This document shows, in pieces, positions 15,667 through 24,333 of a DNA stretch of 25,713 nt. Numbering within the stretch: the first letter of the stretch is position 1; each line of letters begins with the position of its first letter. The DNA is taken from NCBI GenBank assembly GCA_009776995.1, contig WRMR01000009.1:1-25713 (forward strand). Direction: 5' to 3'. The DNA is from Planctomycetaceae bacterium (GTDB taxonomy: Bacteria > Planctomycetota > Planctomycetia > Pirellulales > Thermoguttaceae). Below the pieces are notes generated by a model, which saw only the letters and a program-made list of their open reading frames with translations, made no database searches and had not been told where the DNA came from. Both the position numbers and the translations under genes were made by a program.

Positions 15667-16539
15667 GTGTCGCAATCGGAACAATGGACAGTCAAGCGAC
15701 TGCTGGAATGGACGACCGATCATTTCAAAAAACACGGTTCCGATTCACCTCGGCTGGACGCGGAAATCCTGTTGGCCCAGGCACTCAAATGCAAACGCAT
15801 TGATCTGTATCTCCGTTTCAATCACGAGCCGACCGAGGCGGATCGGACGCGGTTTCGTGAGACGGTCAAACGCCGCGCGGCCGGTGAGCCGGTCGCGTAT
15901 CTTGTGGGACACAAGGAGTTTTACTCGCTTTCGTTCGAGGTTACACGCGACACGCTCATCCCGCGACCAGAAACCGAACACCTCGTCGTCGAATCGCTTG
16001 ATCTGCTCGCCAAAATGGGACATCGGGACGATTTGTGCGTTTGCGACGTCGGGACGGGAAGCGGCGCGATCGCGGTGGCGATTGCCAAAAACGCGCCCAA
16101 GTGCCGCGTCACGGCAGTTGATCTTTCGCCGGAGGCTCTTGATGTGGCCAAACGCAATGCCGAAACGCACGGCGTGACCGGTCGCGTGACGTTTCTTATC
16201 TCCGACCTGCTGGCCGAATTTCCTGAAACGCCGTTGTTCGATCTCGTGGTCAGTAACCCGCCTTATGTGAGTGAATCGGAATTTGCCAACCTGCCCGCCG
16301 GCGTGAGAGACCATGAGCCGAAACTTGCCCTTGTGTCCGGGGAAGACGGTACATCCGTGATTCGAAACCTGGCCGTGCAAACAGTTTCACGATTGCGCGA
16401 AGGCGGCCATTTCCTTGTCGAACTCAGTCCCATGATCGCCGGACAAGTCGCCGAACTGCTACGGCAACAAGGCTGGCACGACGTTCGCATCCTGCGCGAT
16501 ATGGCAAATCAGGAGCGAATTGCCGTGGCGAGAAAGTAG
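15667..16539 (+). CDS. prmC: Release factor glutamine N5-methyltransferase PrmC (HemK)
   Basis: This cytosolic SAM-dependent enzyme methylates the Gln of the GGQ motif in release factors RF1 and RF2, which improves translation termination. The 290-residue length is normal. An N-terminal helical domain is followed by the Rossmann methyltransferase. Motifs are the PrmC-specific IPRPETE (98-104), SAM-binding DVGTGSG (127-133) and the catalytic NPPY (197-200). The start is GTG at 15667, preceded by CGGAG at a suitable distance. It lies 41 bp after the third pilus-locus gene on the same strand and may be read through from it, although its job is housekeeping. Usual partners such as prfA are not in the window. 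Confidence 0.95.
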   Translation: MSQSEQWTVKRLLEWTTDHFKKHGSDSPRLDAEILLAQALKCKRIDLYLRFNHEPTEADRTRFRETVKRRAAGEPVAYLVGHKEFYSLSFEVTRDTLIPRPETEHLVVESLDLLAKMGHRDDLCVCDVGTGSGAIAVAIAKNAPKCRVTAVDLSPEALDVAKRNAETHGVTGRVTFLISDLLAEFPETPLFDLVVSNPPYVSESEFANLPAGVRDHEPKLALVSGEDGTSVIRNLAVQTVSRLREGGHFLVELSPMIAGQVAELLRQQGWHDVRILRDMANQERIAVARK

Positions 16540-16620
16540 CACCTCACGAAACCTTCTTTTGCAAACAACAGCCGGGAACGGAGTGTAGTATCCCTCTTCA
16601 AAAATACCGTTCATTAAAAT

Positions 16621-16679
16621 GCCCTGCAAGGGCAAAACATAATTGCCCAGGGCAAGCGGTACTCCGCGAAGCCCTGGGT
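16621..16679. repeat. Multi-hairpin repeat between convergent genes, possible bidirectional terminator
   Basis: GCCCTgcaAGGGC (16621-16633) is followed by a larger hairpin (16646-16678), with outer stem CCCAGGGC/GCCCTGGG and inner stem GCGG/CCGC around TACT. It lies between the stop codons of prmC (16539) and ribokinase (16772). It resembles a dispersed GCCCAGGGC-type repeat known from several bacterial groups (general knowledge, not searched). No long T-tract follows either stem. Confidence 0.6.
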
Positions 16680-16771
16680 AACAAGACCCAATACGATATT
16701 TGCGACACTGAAAGGGTCGGACAAAATGAAGTTTGACAGCATAACAGTTCCCGCCTTGTCTTGCATGTATT

Positions 16772-17701
16772 TCACTTCAGAAAGGCTTCAAGTTCCGTCT
16801 TGGCCGGTAGGGACGGTTGTGCTCCCAGGCGGGTGACGCTCAGCGCAGCCACAGCGGTCGCGATTTTCACCGCTTCGTGCAACGGACGGCCTTCGCCGAT
16901 TCCACAGGCGAGTGCCCCGCTGAACGCATCGCCCGCAGCGGTCGTGTCAATGGCATCGACCTTGTAACCCGGTACATGAATCCCCTTGCCCGGCGATTCC
17001 ACGAGCAAACTCCCGTCACTGCCAAGCGTGATGATGGCCGCTTTGACACCCAGAGCAAGCAGGCTGTCGGCGGCGTTTTGTGCCGTCGCAAGATCAGTGA
17101 CCTTAATCCCGGTCAGACGTTCCGTTTCGTTTTCGTTCGGTTTGATCCAGGTCACATCCCGCAAAATCTCAATCGGCAACGGTTCATCCGGTGCGGGTGC
17201 CGGGTCGAGAATCAACGGCACACCATGCTTTTTCGCCAGTTTTGCGGCACAAGCCAGCACATCAAGCGGCGTTTCGAGCTGCGTGACGACCACATCGGCG
17301 GCTGCAATGGCCGATTCCGCCTGTTCAATATCGGCGGGCGATAAAAATCCGTTCGCCCCCGACGCGACCGAAATCAGGTTTTCGCCGTTTGCATCGACAA
17401 GGATCAACGCAACGCCGGTTGCGTTATCGGTGTCACGAAAGACAAAATCCGTGTTGATGCCTTCTTTTTGATAACCCACAACGGCCTGATCGCCGAACAT
17501 GTCCGCGCCGACCTTCGCGACAAACGTGACTTGGGCACCGATTCGCGCCGCCGCCACCGCTTGATTGGCACCTTTCCCCCCCGCGGCCAGGACAAACGTC
17601 CCGCCAATGACCGTTTCGCCCGGCGCGGGAATGCGCTGGGATTTGACAACCATGTCGGTATTCGAACTCCCGACAACAACAACTTTTGCTTGCTTTGGCA
17701 A
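16772..17701 (-). CDS. rbsK: Ribokinase (PfkB family)
   Basis: Ribokinase phosphorylates D-ribose at O5 with ATP, feeding ribose into the pentose phosphate pathway. The 309-residue protein shows the PfkB signatures: GSSNTDMVV at the N-terminus, GGKGANQ (41-47), KPNENE (187-192), and DTTAAGD (252-258) with the catalytic base D258 next to the anion-hole glycine. The start is TTG at 17701, supported by a perfect AGGAGA ribosome site about 7 bp upstream. No ATG gives the complete N-terminal strand. It follows the NAD-kinase-like gene by 93 bp with a palindrome in the gap. No ribose transporter or regulator is next to it, so a nucleoside or RNA salvage role is as likely as uptake. Confidence 0.93.
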   Translation of the reverse strand: MPKQAKVVVVGSSNTDMVVKSQRIPAPGETVIGGTFVLAAGGKGANQAVAAARIGAQVTFVAKVGADMFGDQAVVGYQKEGINTDFVFRDTDNATGVALILVDANGENLISVASGANGFLSPADIEQAESAIAAADVVVTQLETPLDVLACAAKLAKKHGVPLILDPAPAPDEPLPIEILRDVTWIKPNENETERLTGIKVTDLATAQNAADSLLALGVKAAIITLGSDGSLLVESPGKGIHVPGYKVDAIDTTAAGDAFSGALACGIGEGRPLHEAVKIATAVAALSVTRLGAQPSLPAKTELEAFLK

Positions 17702-17742
17702 GGTGATTTCTCCTGAATTTTTACGGTTGGAACAGCCAGGGC

Positions 17743-17757
17743 GGTCACGGCGTGACC
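17743..17757. repeat. Small palindrome GGTCACG-G-CGTGACC (copy 2)
   Basis: This is a perfect 7+1+7 palindrome in the gap between the NAD-kinase-like gene and ribokinase. It differs by one base from the copy at 7357-7371. No T-tract follows, so it is not a classic terminator. Confidence 0.6.
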
Positions 17758-17794
17758 ACTGCTGGATGATGGGATGGCTAATGAACCGCGTTGG

Positions 17795-18853
17795 TCAACG
17801 CTTGTCAGCACGATACCAGGAACCGACGTCAATCGTTTGAAACGGAGGGACATCATGATTCTTTGTCTTTTGCTGGTGCTGTGGGTTCTGACTTTGTGCT
17901 GTCGAATGTGTGAAATTCCCTTTTTGAACCAGCGTTGCCGTTTCGGAGGCGATTCCAATGGTTGCGATATTTCCCGAGTTGAAGGTCAAAAAATCCGACT
18001 CGATGCCATCGGAAAAAATCACGCCATGGGTTGGCATAAACGATTCCACCATGAGTTTGTCGCGTTCCCCAAGATAACCGCCGATCAGGTCAATCCTGGT
18101 TCGTTGACTGCGGAACGGTTCGCGAACGGCAAAAAAAAGCTGATCGTTCCGCAAGTTTGCTGACTTTGGCGCGGAAGATTTCGGGGCGCGGTTCAAGATA
18201 CGCTGGATACCGTTGGACATATTGAAAACCGAACTGAGCCAACCGGTGGAACCGGCTTGTGTTGACACGATGATTCCCGAGGACGATTGTTCTTCGGAAG
18301 CGTCTTTCCATTGAATCCTGTATCTTGCCGAAACATGTGTTGCCGCGCCAATGAAAAGGTCATTGAATGCCAGAAGCCGTTGACCATCGTTGAGCTTCGC
18401 CTCAGCCAGGAACACCTTTTTTTCCGGATATTGTTTCGACATCACTTGCTCGACCGCTTCGGAAAAATCGGACACTGTAAACGGCAACAACACTCCATCG
18501 AAGCGTGCCGGATCGGGATTGACCGCGATGATTGGAATCCCGCCGGTATATTTTGCAGTGTTGGCAACCAAACCATCCTGCCCGACAACGAGAACAAACG
18601 GGACATGCCCCTTGAAAATGAATGACGGCAGATAAGAACGATCAATGACCTTGTTTCGCACAACCATCGTGAGTTGTTTTTGAATTGACGCAAGCGATTG
18701 TTGAAAAACGTCGTGTTCCTGCTCGTAATCACTGAAATCGCCTCCCATCGACTCAATCCAAAATTTGGTCTGGGCTTTGGTGTTACAGCGTTCCACCAAA
18801 GCTTCCAGCCGAGTTTTATTCCGGACAATAATCGCGTATTCAGGTTTTAACAT
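17795..18853 (-). CDS. Divergent NAD-kinase-fold protein
   Basis: The 352-residue protein fits the NAD kinase / diacylglycerol kinase fold. A Rossmann-like N-terminal half ends in VLVVGQDGLVANTAKY, where the usual GGDGT nucleotide motif reads GQDGL (91-95). IPIIAVNPDP (106-115) matches the strand after it. The beta-rich half has FNDLFIG (163-169), the place of the NE/ND motif, and STQAGSTGW (197-205) in place of STPTGSTAY. Family members phosphorylate NAD(H). The altered GGDG motif leaves activity and substrate open. The C-terminal 40 or so residues are polar and unlike the family core. The gene follows the SPFH gene and is probably cotranscribed with it. The ATG at 18853 has no Shine-Dalgarno. 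Confidence 0.82.
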   Translation of the reverse strand: MLKPEYAIIVRNKTRLEALVERCNTKAQTKFWIESMGGDFSDYEQEHDVFQQSLASIQKQLTMVVRNKVIDRSYLPSFIFKGHVPFVLVVGQDGLVANTAKYTGGIPIIAVNPDPARFDGVLLPFTVSDFSEAVEQVMSKQYPEKKVFLAEAKLNDGQRLLAFNDLFIGAATHVSARYRIQWKDASEEQSSSGIIVSTQAGSTGWLSSVFNMSNGIQRILNRAPKSSAPKSANLRNDQLFFAVREPFRSQRTRIDLIGGYLGERDKLMVESFMPTHGVIFSDGIESDFLTFNSGNIATIGIASETATLVQKGNFTHSTAQSQNPQHQQKTKNHDVPPFQTIDVGSWYRADKR

Positions 18854-18878
18854 CGTGTTATTGGTTTTTGGTTTTTCA

Positions 18879-18973
18879 TTTCACCACGAAGGTTTCAACG
18901 ACCAATTCCCTCTGCGAAAACCCGCGTTATCCGCTGATAAAAACTTCATGTCCCTTCGTTTCTTCATGGTGAA
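18879..18973. repeat. Intercistronic element with imperfect terminal inverted repeats (TIR element 3)
   Basis: The left end TTTCACCACGAAGG (18879-18892) resembles the reverse complement of the right end CCTTCGTTTCTTCATGGTGAAA, which itself contains TTTCACCATGAAG when reversed. It is of the CACCATGAAG-CGAAGG type of dispersed repeat (general knowledge, not searched). It lies 13 bp downstream of the SPFH stop and 25 bp upstream of the NAD-kinase-like start. Confidence 0.6.
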
Positions 18974-18986
18974 AAAACGTGAACAA

Positions 18987-20069
18987 CTACCCTTTCTTTT
19001 TGTCCTGAACCAACGTTTCCAGCAGATCGGGTGTAATGTTCAGGTTGCCAATTTTTTCCGCATTTTCGGCAAGCAACCGGAAAGCCAGGGCAAGGTGGGT
19101 TCTCGGATCGTTGTTGCCGCCAAGTGCCATGAGTGTTTTCCAGTCGAGTTCCTGATATGGCTTGAGCGTTTTTTCCAGAAGATAGCCCTTGGTGTCCGCG
19201 TCGATACGGTCGTTCTCCGCCTTTTTACCGATCAGTTCCTGTCGCTGGTTTTCCACGGAAATGTCGGCTTGAATCTTCATTTCCCGAAGCGTTCGCTCGT
19301 TTTCCGCCTGCTGGTGCGCAATGGAAATATCGGCTTTCAGCTTCATTTCCCGAAGTGTCCGCTCGCTTTCCGCCTGTTGGACTTTGGCTTCCGTTTGCTT
19401 TTCCGCAATCTGCTTCTTTTTTTCCTCAACTGCAATTTCCGTGTTGAGTTCACTTTCCTTGATGATCCGCTCTTGTTCGACGGCAAAATTGCGACGTTCG
19501 AATACGGCGTGGTCCGCATCCTGTTGTAGCTTCTCACGGGTTTCCGTCTCCAGTGCCCTTGCCATTTCCGGCGTTGCCTGCACTGCCAGGATATTGACGC
19601 CCAGAATTCCAATTCCGAGCATTTCAAGGGTTGACGACGCCCGGAGTCCGGCAAAGATTCGTTCTTCCACCTGTTTTGCGGCGCGTATGGCTTCTTTCAG
19701 CCCCAGTTCATGCACAAATGCCGACGCCGCTGTTTGCGATTCGTTGATGATCGTCTGGTTCAGTTTTTCGGTGTCGTTCTTTTTCCACTGGCCTTGAGCA
19801 TTCACCGTGAAATCCAGCATATCGGCAAGCTGAATCGGTTTCTCGACGCGATACGTCACCTGTCCCTGAATGGTGATCTTTTGATAATCCCGTGTGATCT
19901 CACTAAAGATGAACGGCAGACTGTTGCTTCCGATGGGAATGGTCACGATGGACGTGGTCGGCGCATAGTAAAAAAATGAAAGACCGCGTCCCTGACGTTT
20001 GATTTGACCGTTTTTGTAAACGATGACGTGCATCATCGAATCGAAATGAGCGAATTTGAATCCAAGCAT
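18987..20069 (-). CDS. SPFH/band-7 domain protein with coiled-coil
   Basis: The 360-residue protein starts with a short lead (MLGFKFAHFD) and an SPFH domain (about 12-180) containing VIVYKNGQIKRQGRGLSFFY and ITIQGQVTYRV. A highly charged coiled coil follows (about 185-300), then a C-terminal helix region. Unlike stomatin or flotillin it has no N-terminal membrane segment, so it is probably cytosolic or peripherally membrane-bound and oligomeric. A 22-residue unit is duplicated in tandem at 231-252 and 253-274 (QQAESERTLREMK... then QQAENERTLREMK...). The ATG at 20069 was preferred over upstream Met codons because it lies about 45 nt after a predicted transcription start. The NAD-kinase-like gene follows in the same unit. 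Function is unknown. Confidence 0.87.
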   Translation of the reverse strand: MLGFKFAHFDSMMHVIVYKNGQIKRQGRGLSFFYYAPTTSIVTIPIGSNSLPFIFSEITRDYQKITIQGQVTYRVEKPIQLADMLDFTVNAQGQWKKNDTEKLNQTIINESQTAASAFVHELGLKEAIRAAKQVEERIFAGLRASSTLEMLGIGILGVNILAVQATPEMARALETETREKLQQDADHAVFERRNFAVEQERIIKESELNTEIAVEEKKKQIAEKQTEAKVQQAESERTLREMKLKADISIAHQQAENERTLREMKIQADISVENQRQELIGKKAENDRIDADTKGYLLEKTLKPYQELDWKTLMALGGNNDPRTHLALAFRLLAENAEKIGNLNITPDLLETLVQDKKKG

Positions 20070-20119
20070 TGTGAAAATGCCCCGTAAAACCAGGAGAGAA
20101 AAATGCATACAGTATTTGT

Positions 20120-20148
20120 ATTTTAATCCGGTTCCCAACGAAAATCAA
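20120..20148 (-). promoter_or_regulatory. Sigma70-like promoter for the SPFH/NAD-kinase-like unit
   Basis: On the minus strand, -35 TTGATT (20143-20148) and -10 TAAAAT (20120-20125) are separated by 17 bp. Transcription would begin near 20113, giving a leader of about 45 nt before the ATG at 20069. Confidence 0.5.
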
Positions 20149-20240
20149 TAGAAATCATTGCTTTCCTGCTAAAAATCATACAAATGATCACGAGCTGGCG
20201 GGAAAGGCTTTCGGATTCCAGGTGGCTGACAAGATACGTT

Positions 20241-21215
20241 TTACCTGATACTTTCCGGCGGGGAAATCGGGAAAATTCTCTTGATTTCCTCCTGAGTCGG
20301 ACGGCGACCGTATTCGCAAATTTCAAACGCTTCCGCATATTTGACTTTCCTGCCGACCTCTTCGCCGTACAATTCAATCAGTTTCGCACGGTATTGGTTC
20401 GCAATAGCCGCAAACCGGTTTCGGAACCGCTCCACAACCTGTCCCCGAAGTTCTGCACGAGCCTGTGGGTCCGTCATCGCCGCGACCGCTTGCGCGTTAC
20501 GAAATCCCAAAGCACCGTCTTCGACAAACTGCGACTCCATCACCATGAGTGCTTCCACCTTTTTCTCCATCATGTCGTCAATCGCAACGACAATGTCCGC
20601 AGTGAACGGGTTTGGCTTTTGGAACGAGTCCGATGAGTACAGGAAAACCGGGGTTTTCCGCAGGGCGGGCACATCGGGGCAGAAGAACGGAACGCCCACC
20701 ATGTAGGCGGAATCCTGCATCAGAACCCCGGTATAGCGATGGTCGGGGTGATAATCGTTCGGACGATGGCCGATCACCACATCCGCGTTCCAACGCCGGA
20801 TTTCCCTGGTCATTCTCCGGCGGTTTTCGAGGTTCGGTTCCAGTTCGCCGTCATGAATGTCCCAGACAAGCGTGGTGGTGCCGAGAATCCTGGCGGCATC
20901 TTGTGCTTCCTGGTAGCGGCGATTGGCGAGAACGGCACCGGCCTGGAACCAGTGACCGATGTCGCCGTTGGTGACAGAAACAAACTCAACATGGTCGCCG
21001 CGCTGTCCCCAAAGCACGGCAGTGCCACCGGCGCGAATCTCCGCATCATCGGGATGTGCGCCAAAGCAGATGATACGCAATTTGCCGTCATCGGGGATTT
21101 GCGCATCGGACGCAATCCCACCGTAAGGTTTCGGGACGTCTTGTTGCGCCAAAGCGGCCATATTCACGGCAAAGACCATTGCCATGACGAAAAAACATCG
21201 GATTTTTTGATTCAT
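20241..21215 (-). CDS. Secreted PIG-L/LmbE-family deacetylase
   Basis: The 324-residue protein starts with a Sec signal peptide (about 1-24, ending ALAQQ). It then shows the zinc-dependent PIG-L/LmbE de-N-acetylase fold. The metal-binding AHPDD motif is at 53-57 (H54, D56, D57) and the second HPDH at 156-159. The strand FVSVTNGDIGHW (78-89) is typical. Family members remove acetyl groups from N-acetylglucosaminyl conjugates or other sugar derivatives. The substrate here is unknown, and export suggests an envelope or extracellular glycan. The ATG at 21215 has a clean AGGAGA ribosome site 7 bp upstream, which settles the start although the frame is open to 21338. A hairpin repeat (copy B) lies between it and the upstream gene. 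Confidence 0.92.
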   Translation of the reverse strand: MNQKIRCFFVMAMVFAVNMAALAQQDVPKPYGGIASDAQIPDDGKLRIICFGAHPDDAEIRAGGTAVLWGQRGDHVEFVSVTNGDIGHWFQAGAVLANRRYQEAQDAARILGTTTLVWDIHDGELEPNLENRRRMTREIRRWNADVVIGHRPNDYHPDHRYTGVLMQDSAYMVGVPFFCPDVPALRKTPVFLYSSDSFQKPNPFTADIVVAIDDMMEKKVEALMVMESQFVEDGALGFRNAQAVAAMTDPQARAELRGQVVERFRNRFAAIANQYRAKLIELYGEEVGRKVKYAEAFEICEYGRRPTQEEIKRIFPISPPESIR

Positions 21216-21375
21216 CGCTGTCTCCTGATCGTGATTTTGGGGGAAACTCAATGGGTAAGACGGAGTGTCAAGTCCACACATTGATACTTCACTATAACAA
21301 AAAACGATTTCAAAGGGAATAGAGTACTGCCCTGCCAAACTTATATATTGTGAACAGTAACCGGGAACTTAGGTG

Positions 21376-21489
21376 ACCCACGCAAAAACAAGCTGTTCCA
21401 TCAGAGCCGCGACGGTCACCGAGCGGTCAATCTGCTCAATGACTTTCGTGGCTCTGATTGAAATGCTCACGTGATTATTGTACGACTCC
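21376..21489. repeat. Hairpin-forming repeat, full copy B
   Basis: Inverted arms ATCAGAGCCGCGA (21400-21412) and TCGTGGCTCTGAT (21446-21458) pair with one G-T wobble. Inner GTCA/TGAC and GAGC/GCTC pairs extend the stem. The flanks (CGCAAAAACAA on the left, CTCACGTGATTATTG on the right) match copy A at 11175-11292. It lies between the stop of the 943-residue gene and the deacetylase start. Confidence 0.8.
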
Positions 21490-21501
21490 TTTGGCCGGAT
21501 A

Positions 21502-24333
21502 CTACCGTTGCCGGAAGAGTGATTCGAACCGCATTTTTCGGTCGGGGCCACCGAGTTCGGGGTTGAGAATTTGCAGCATTTGGAACATCGACTCAGCCTC
21601 TGGACGTTGTCCCGTTGCGATGAGCAAACGCAAGATCGCTTCTTTCGCGTCCCACCACGCATCGGAACGAGCCGACGAACGCTGTTCGACGTTGCGCCAA
21701 AGTCTCAGCGACAACTCGCGTGACGATGTGTCCGGCTGGCGTTCCAGAATTTTGGCAAGCGGTTCAAGCAATTCCAACTCGCCGGGCGACTGCCGGAGCA
21801 TCTGGCCGAGCAAATTGACCGCCTCTTGCGATTTGCCCGTGTCGGCCAATGCGTCGGCGCGAATCACGTCGAGCTTGCGGTGGTCCATGGGTGTGACGAC
21901 GGGCAAGTCGGGGTTTGTATGTGTCGAGTCAGCGGTCTGGAGTTTTTGTTCGATGATTTGCAGGATGGTCAGCCGCATTTCGCCAAGTGCCTGACGATTT
22001 GCCGTCGGAGAAATGTCGGTCAGTTGTTGCAGGTGGTCAAGTGCCGCCATGAGTTGAGTCATGTCCCACTGCCGCATGGTTTGCAGGATTTGTGTGGTGT
22101 CGGTAATTTTTCCCTGGGCCGCAAGGACGTACAGCAACATCGAATCGACGGAGAGCCGCCATTCGGGCGACGCCTGTTGGTAATTCGCAATGCCGATTTG
22201 CAACATTCGTTCGACCGACTGATAGACCGCCGAAAGATCAACGCCGGGGTTCGACGCACGATTCCGTTCGATGACATTCGCATAAAGCAGACCGTATTTC
22301 GCCATGCACAGCAGGCATTGTGCGTCGGCGTCGTTCCAATCGGCAACGACCACTCCGCCGGTGTTGAGCAACCGGCGGTAAAACCACGAAACGGCCTCAT
22401 TTTCCACGACAGCGTTCACGTCCGCTTTCGCAAGCCGCAGGAGATCAAAGCATTGATCGGCCAGATGGACCGCATCCAGCGCGGCAGGCGAGCTGTTCGT
22501 GATCATCACAATCGCATCGATCGCTTCGCGGTATTGTGACTGGTGGATCAGCAGTCGGGCGGTTTGCACACGAAGCGATTCCGCCTGTTTCGAGTTAGGC
22601 CAGGTCAGGTAATGCTCCTGTAAGAGCGACAGATAGTCGTCGAGCCGGGTTTCGTCACCGGTCTGCAAACGTCGTGCTGCATAATACACCGCCGCAAGGT
22701 GTGCATCGATTGCGTCACGATGCTTTGAATGCGACATGGCCAATGCGCGATAACGGCCAATGACGGTCTGCTCGCGACTTTTCATCTCGACATCAGTGGT
22801 CAACAAATCGGCGGCTTTTTTCGCCATGCGGAACGATTCCGCCGGATTGGACTCGTCCGTTGCGGCGGCAAGCCGGTCGTAAAGTTCGACCGCATCGTCG
22901 ATTTGCCCTTCCCGTGCAAGGGCATCGGCCCGCAGTTCGACGAATACCGGATCATTTCCGAAAAACCGCGATTCGGCCACCATGATCCGCCCGGCACGCC
23001 AATGCCAGTACGGGGCGCAATCGCATTCGAGCCGTTGTGTGATTTCGAGGACTCGGCGTCGGCATTCGGGGAGATTCGGTGCGGTTGTCGTACCGGCGAT
23101 TTGCGGCAGACTGCTTTGCGTTTCAATGTTGCGTTTCCAGAAAAAGAGATACGCCTGCAATTCCGCGAGCAGCAGTTCGGCCACGTTAATGCCAGTCTGT
23201 TGTTGCAGTGACAGTGCGGCTTCAATGGTTTGCAGTGCGGCATGAACACGGGTTTCATCCCGCAGATCAACGGCCAAAAGTAACTCTGTGGCCACAAGTT
23301 GCGAGCGTTGATGCGACGTCAGGAAATCATTGTTCCGCAGACGTTCGGCAAGTGACACAGCCTCGTCATACTGCCGCGTCACACGATAACACGCGATCGC
23401 CTCGAAGGTCGCAAATGTTGCCAACTTGCCGATTCGGGGATCAGGGGCAAACATTGGTCGTAAAATGGCAAGGGCTTGCGTAATCCGTTCATCCTGTTGC
23501 CCTGGTTGGCATTGTGCGAGCCAACGCAAGGCAACGGCCTGTTGCAAGCGGAACAGTTGCGCGAGCGTCATTTGCATCGCCGTTTCGGGGCTCATGGCCG
23601 GTGACGTCGGTTGACTTGCGATGCGTTGCGAAACGCGTTCGCGTTCGACGTTGATGATAACAAGCGTTTCGGCAAGTTGATCGGCGGCCTGCAATGAAAC
23701 GGCATGGGTTGCGTTCGCGTCATGGAGAAGCAGTGCGGAGTATGCAAGTTGGACGTTGATCTGTTGCAGGCGAATCATCGGAACGAAAGGCGTATCGGCA
23801 AACCGGGCGTCGGCGTCATCGCAAATTTGTGTCAGTTGCACCCAAACCAGCGGCAGGTTTTGCGGCGCGGCGTTACACAGGTCTTGTTTTTTTGCCTGCA
23901 TCAACGCCCGTGCGTATCCGGCCTTTTGTGCCGTGGTGACCGAATCCGACGCGATTTGTTTGCGGCAGTAAAAGTCAGCAAGACCGGTCAGGCCGAGTTC
24001 AATCAACCGGTCGATGTACTTTTGTTCGCGCGGCGTCAATAGCGGTCCGATGGCCGCCGTCTCAAATTGATACCATTCGTCAATAAGATAATTCTGCGAT
24101 GACGGTGTGACGGTTTGGGATGTGGTGACTTGTACTGAGTTTTCGCCCGGGACCGTTGGGTTCTGTGACGTTGCAGGTTCAATTCTGAGAAAGTCGCTTC
24201 GTTGGGCAAAACCGGATCGCGTGGCAAATGCCATGCAAACGCACACAACCACGGCGGTCATCAGTGCTGCTTGAGGGCGAAACGGCAATCGGGAACAAAG
24301 AGTAGCGGAGTGACCGGATTGGGGAAATATCAT
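21502..24333 (-). CDS. Large exported helical-repeat (TPR-like) protein
   Basis: The 943-residue protein has a hydrophobic N-terminal segment (about 24-42, MTAVVVCVCMAFAT) ending in SGFAQ, consistent with a signal peptide. A polar linker rich in Thr, Gln and Ser follows (about 45-85). The rest is almost entirely alpha-helical, with repeated Ala/Leu-rich helix pairs such as ALAREGQIDDAVELYDRLAAATDE and ADALADTGKSQEAVNLLGQML, which are characteristic of tetratricopeptide repeats. TPR arrays bind partner proteins, so it is probably an extracytoplasmic scaffold. No enzymatic motif is seen. The first ATG at 24333 is listed. An internal ATG at 24261 would start the signal peptide more tightly and is a real alternative. 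Arg-Gln at the end is the natural C-terminus before repeat copy B. Confidence 0.85.
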   Translation of the reverse strand: MIFPQSGHSATLCSRLPFRPQAALMTAVVVCVCMAFATRSGFAQRSDFLRIEPATSQNPTVPGENSVQVTTSQTVTPSSQNYLIDEWYQFETAAIGPLLTPREQKYIDRLIELGLTGLADFYCRKQIASDSVTTAQKAGYARALMQAKKQDLCNAAPQNLPLVWVQLTQICDDADARFADTPFVPMIRLQQINVQLAYSALLLHDANATHAVSLQAADQLAETLVIINVERERVSQRIASQPTSPAMSPETAMQMTLAQLFRLQQAVALRWLAQCQPGQQDERITQALAILRPMFAPDPRIGKLATFATFEAIACYRVTRQYDEAVSLAERLRNNDFLTSHQRSQLVATELLLAVDLRDETRVHAALQTIEAALSLQQQTGINVAELLLAELQAYLFFWKRNIETQSSLPQIAGTTTAPNLPECRRRVLEITQRLECDCAPYWHWRAGRIMVAESRFFGNDPVFVELRADALAREGQIDDAVELYDRLAAATDESNPAESFRMAKKAADLLTTDVEMKSREQTVIGRYRALAMSHSKHRDAIDAHLAAVYYAARRLQTGDETRLDDYLSLLQEHYLTWPNSKQAESLRVQTARLLIHQSQYREAIDAIVMITNSSPAALDAVHLADQCFDLLRLAKADVNAVVENEAVSWFYRRLLNTGGVVVADWNDADAQCLLCMAKYGLLYANVIERNRASNPGVDLSAVYQSVERMLQIGIANYQQASPEWRLSVDSMLLYVLAAQGKITDTTQILQTMRQWDMTQLMAALDHLQQLTDISPTANRQALGEMRLTILQIIEQKLQTADSTHTNPDLPVVTPMDHRKLDVIRADALADTGKSQEAVNLLGQMLRQSPGELELLEPLAKILERQPDTSSRELSLRLWRNVEQRSSARSDAWWDAKEAILRLLIATGQRPEAESMFQMLQILNPELGGPDRKMRFESLFRQR

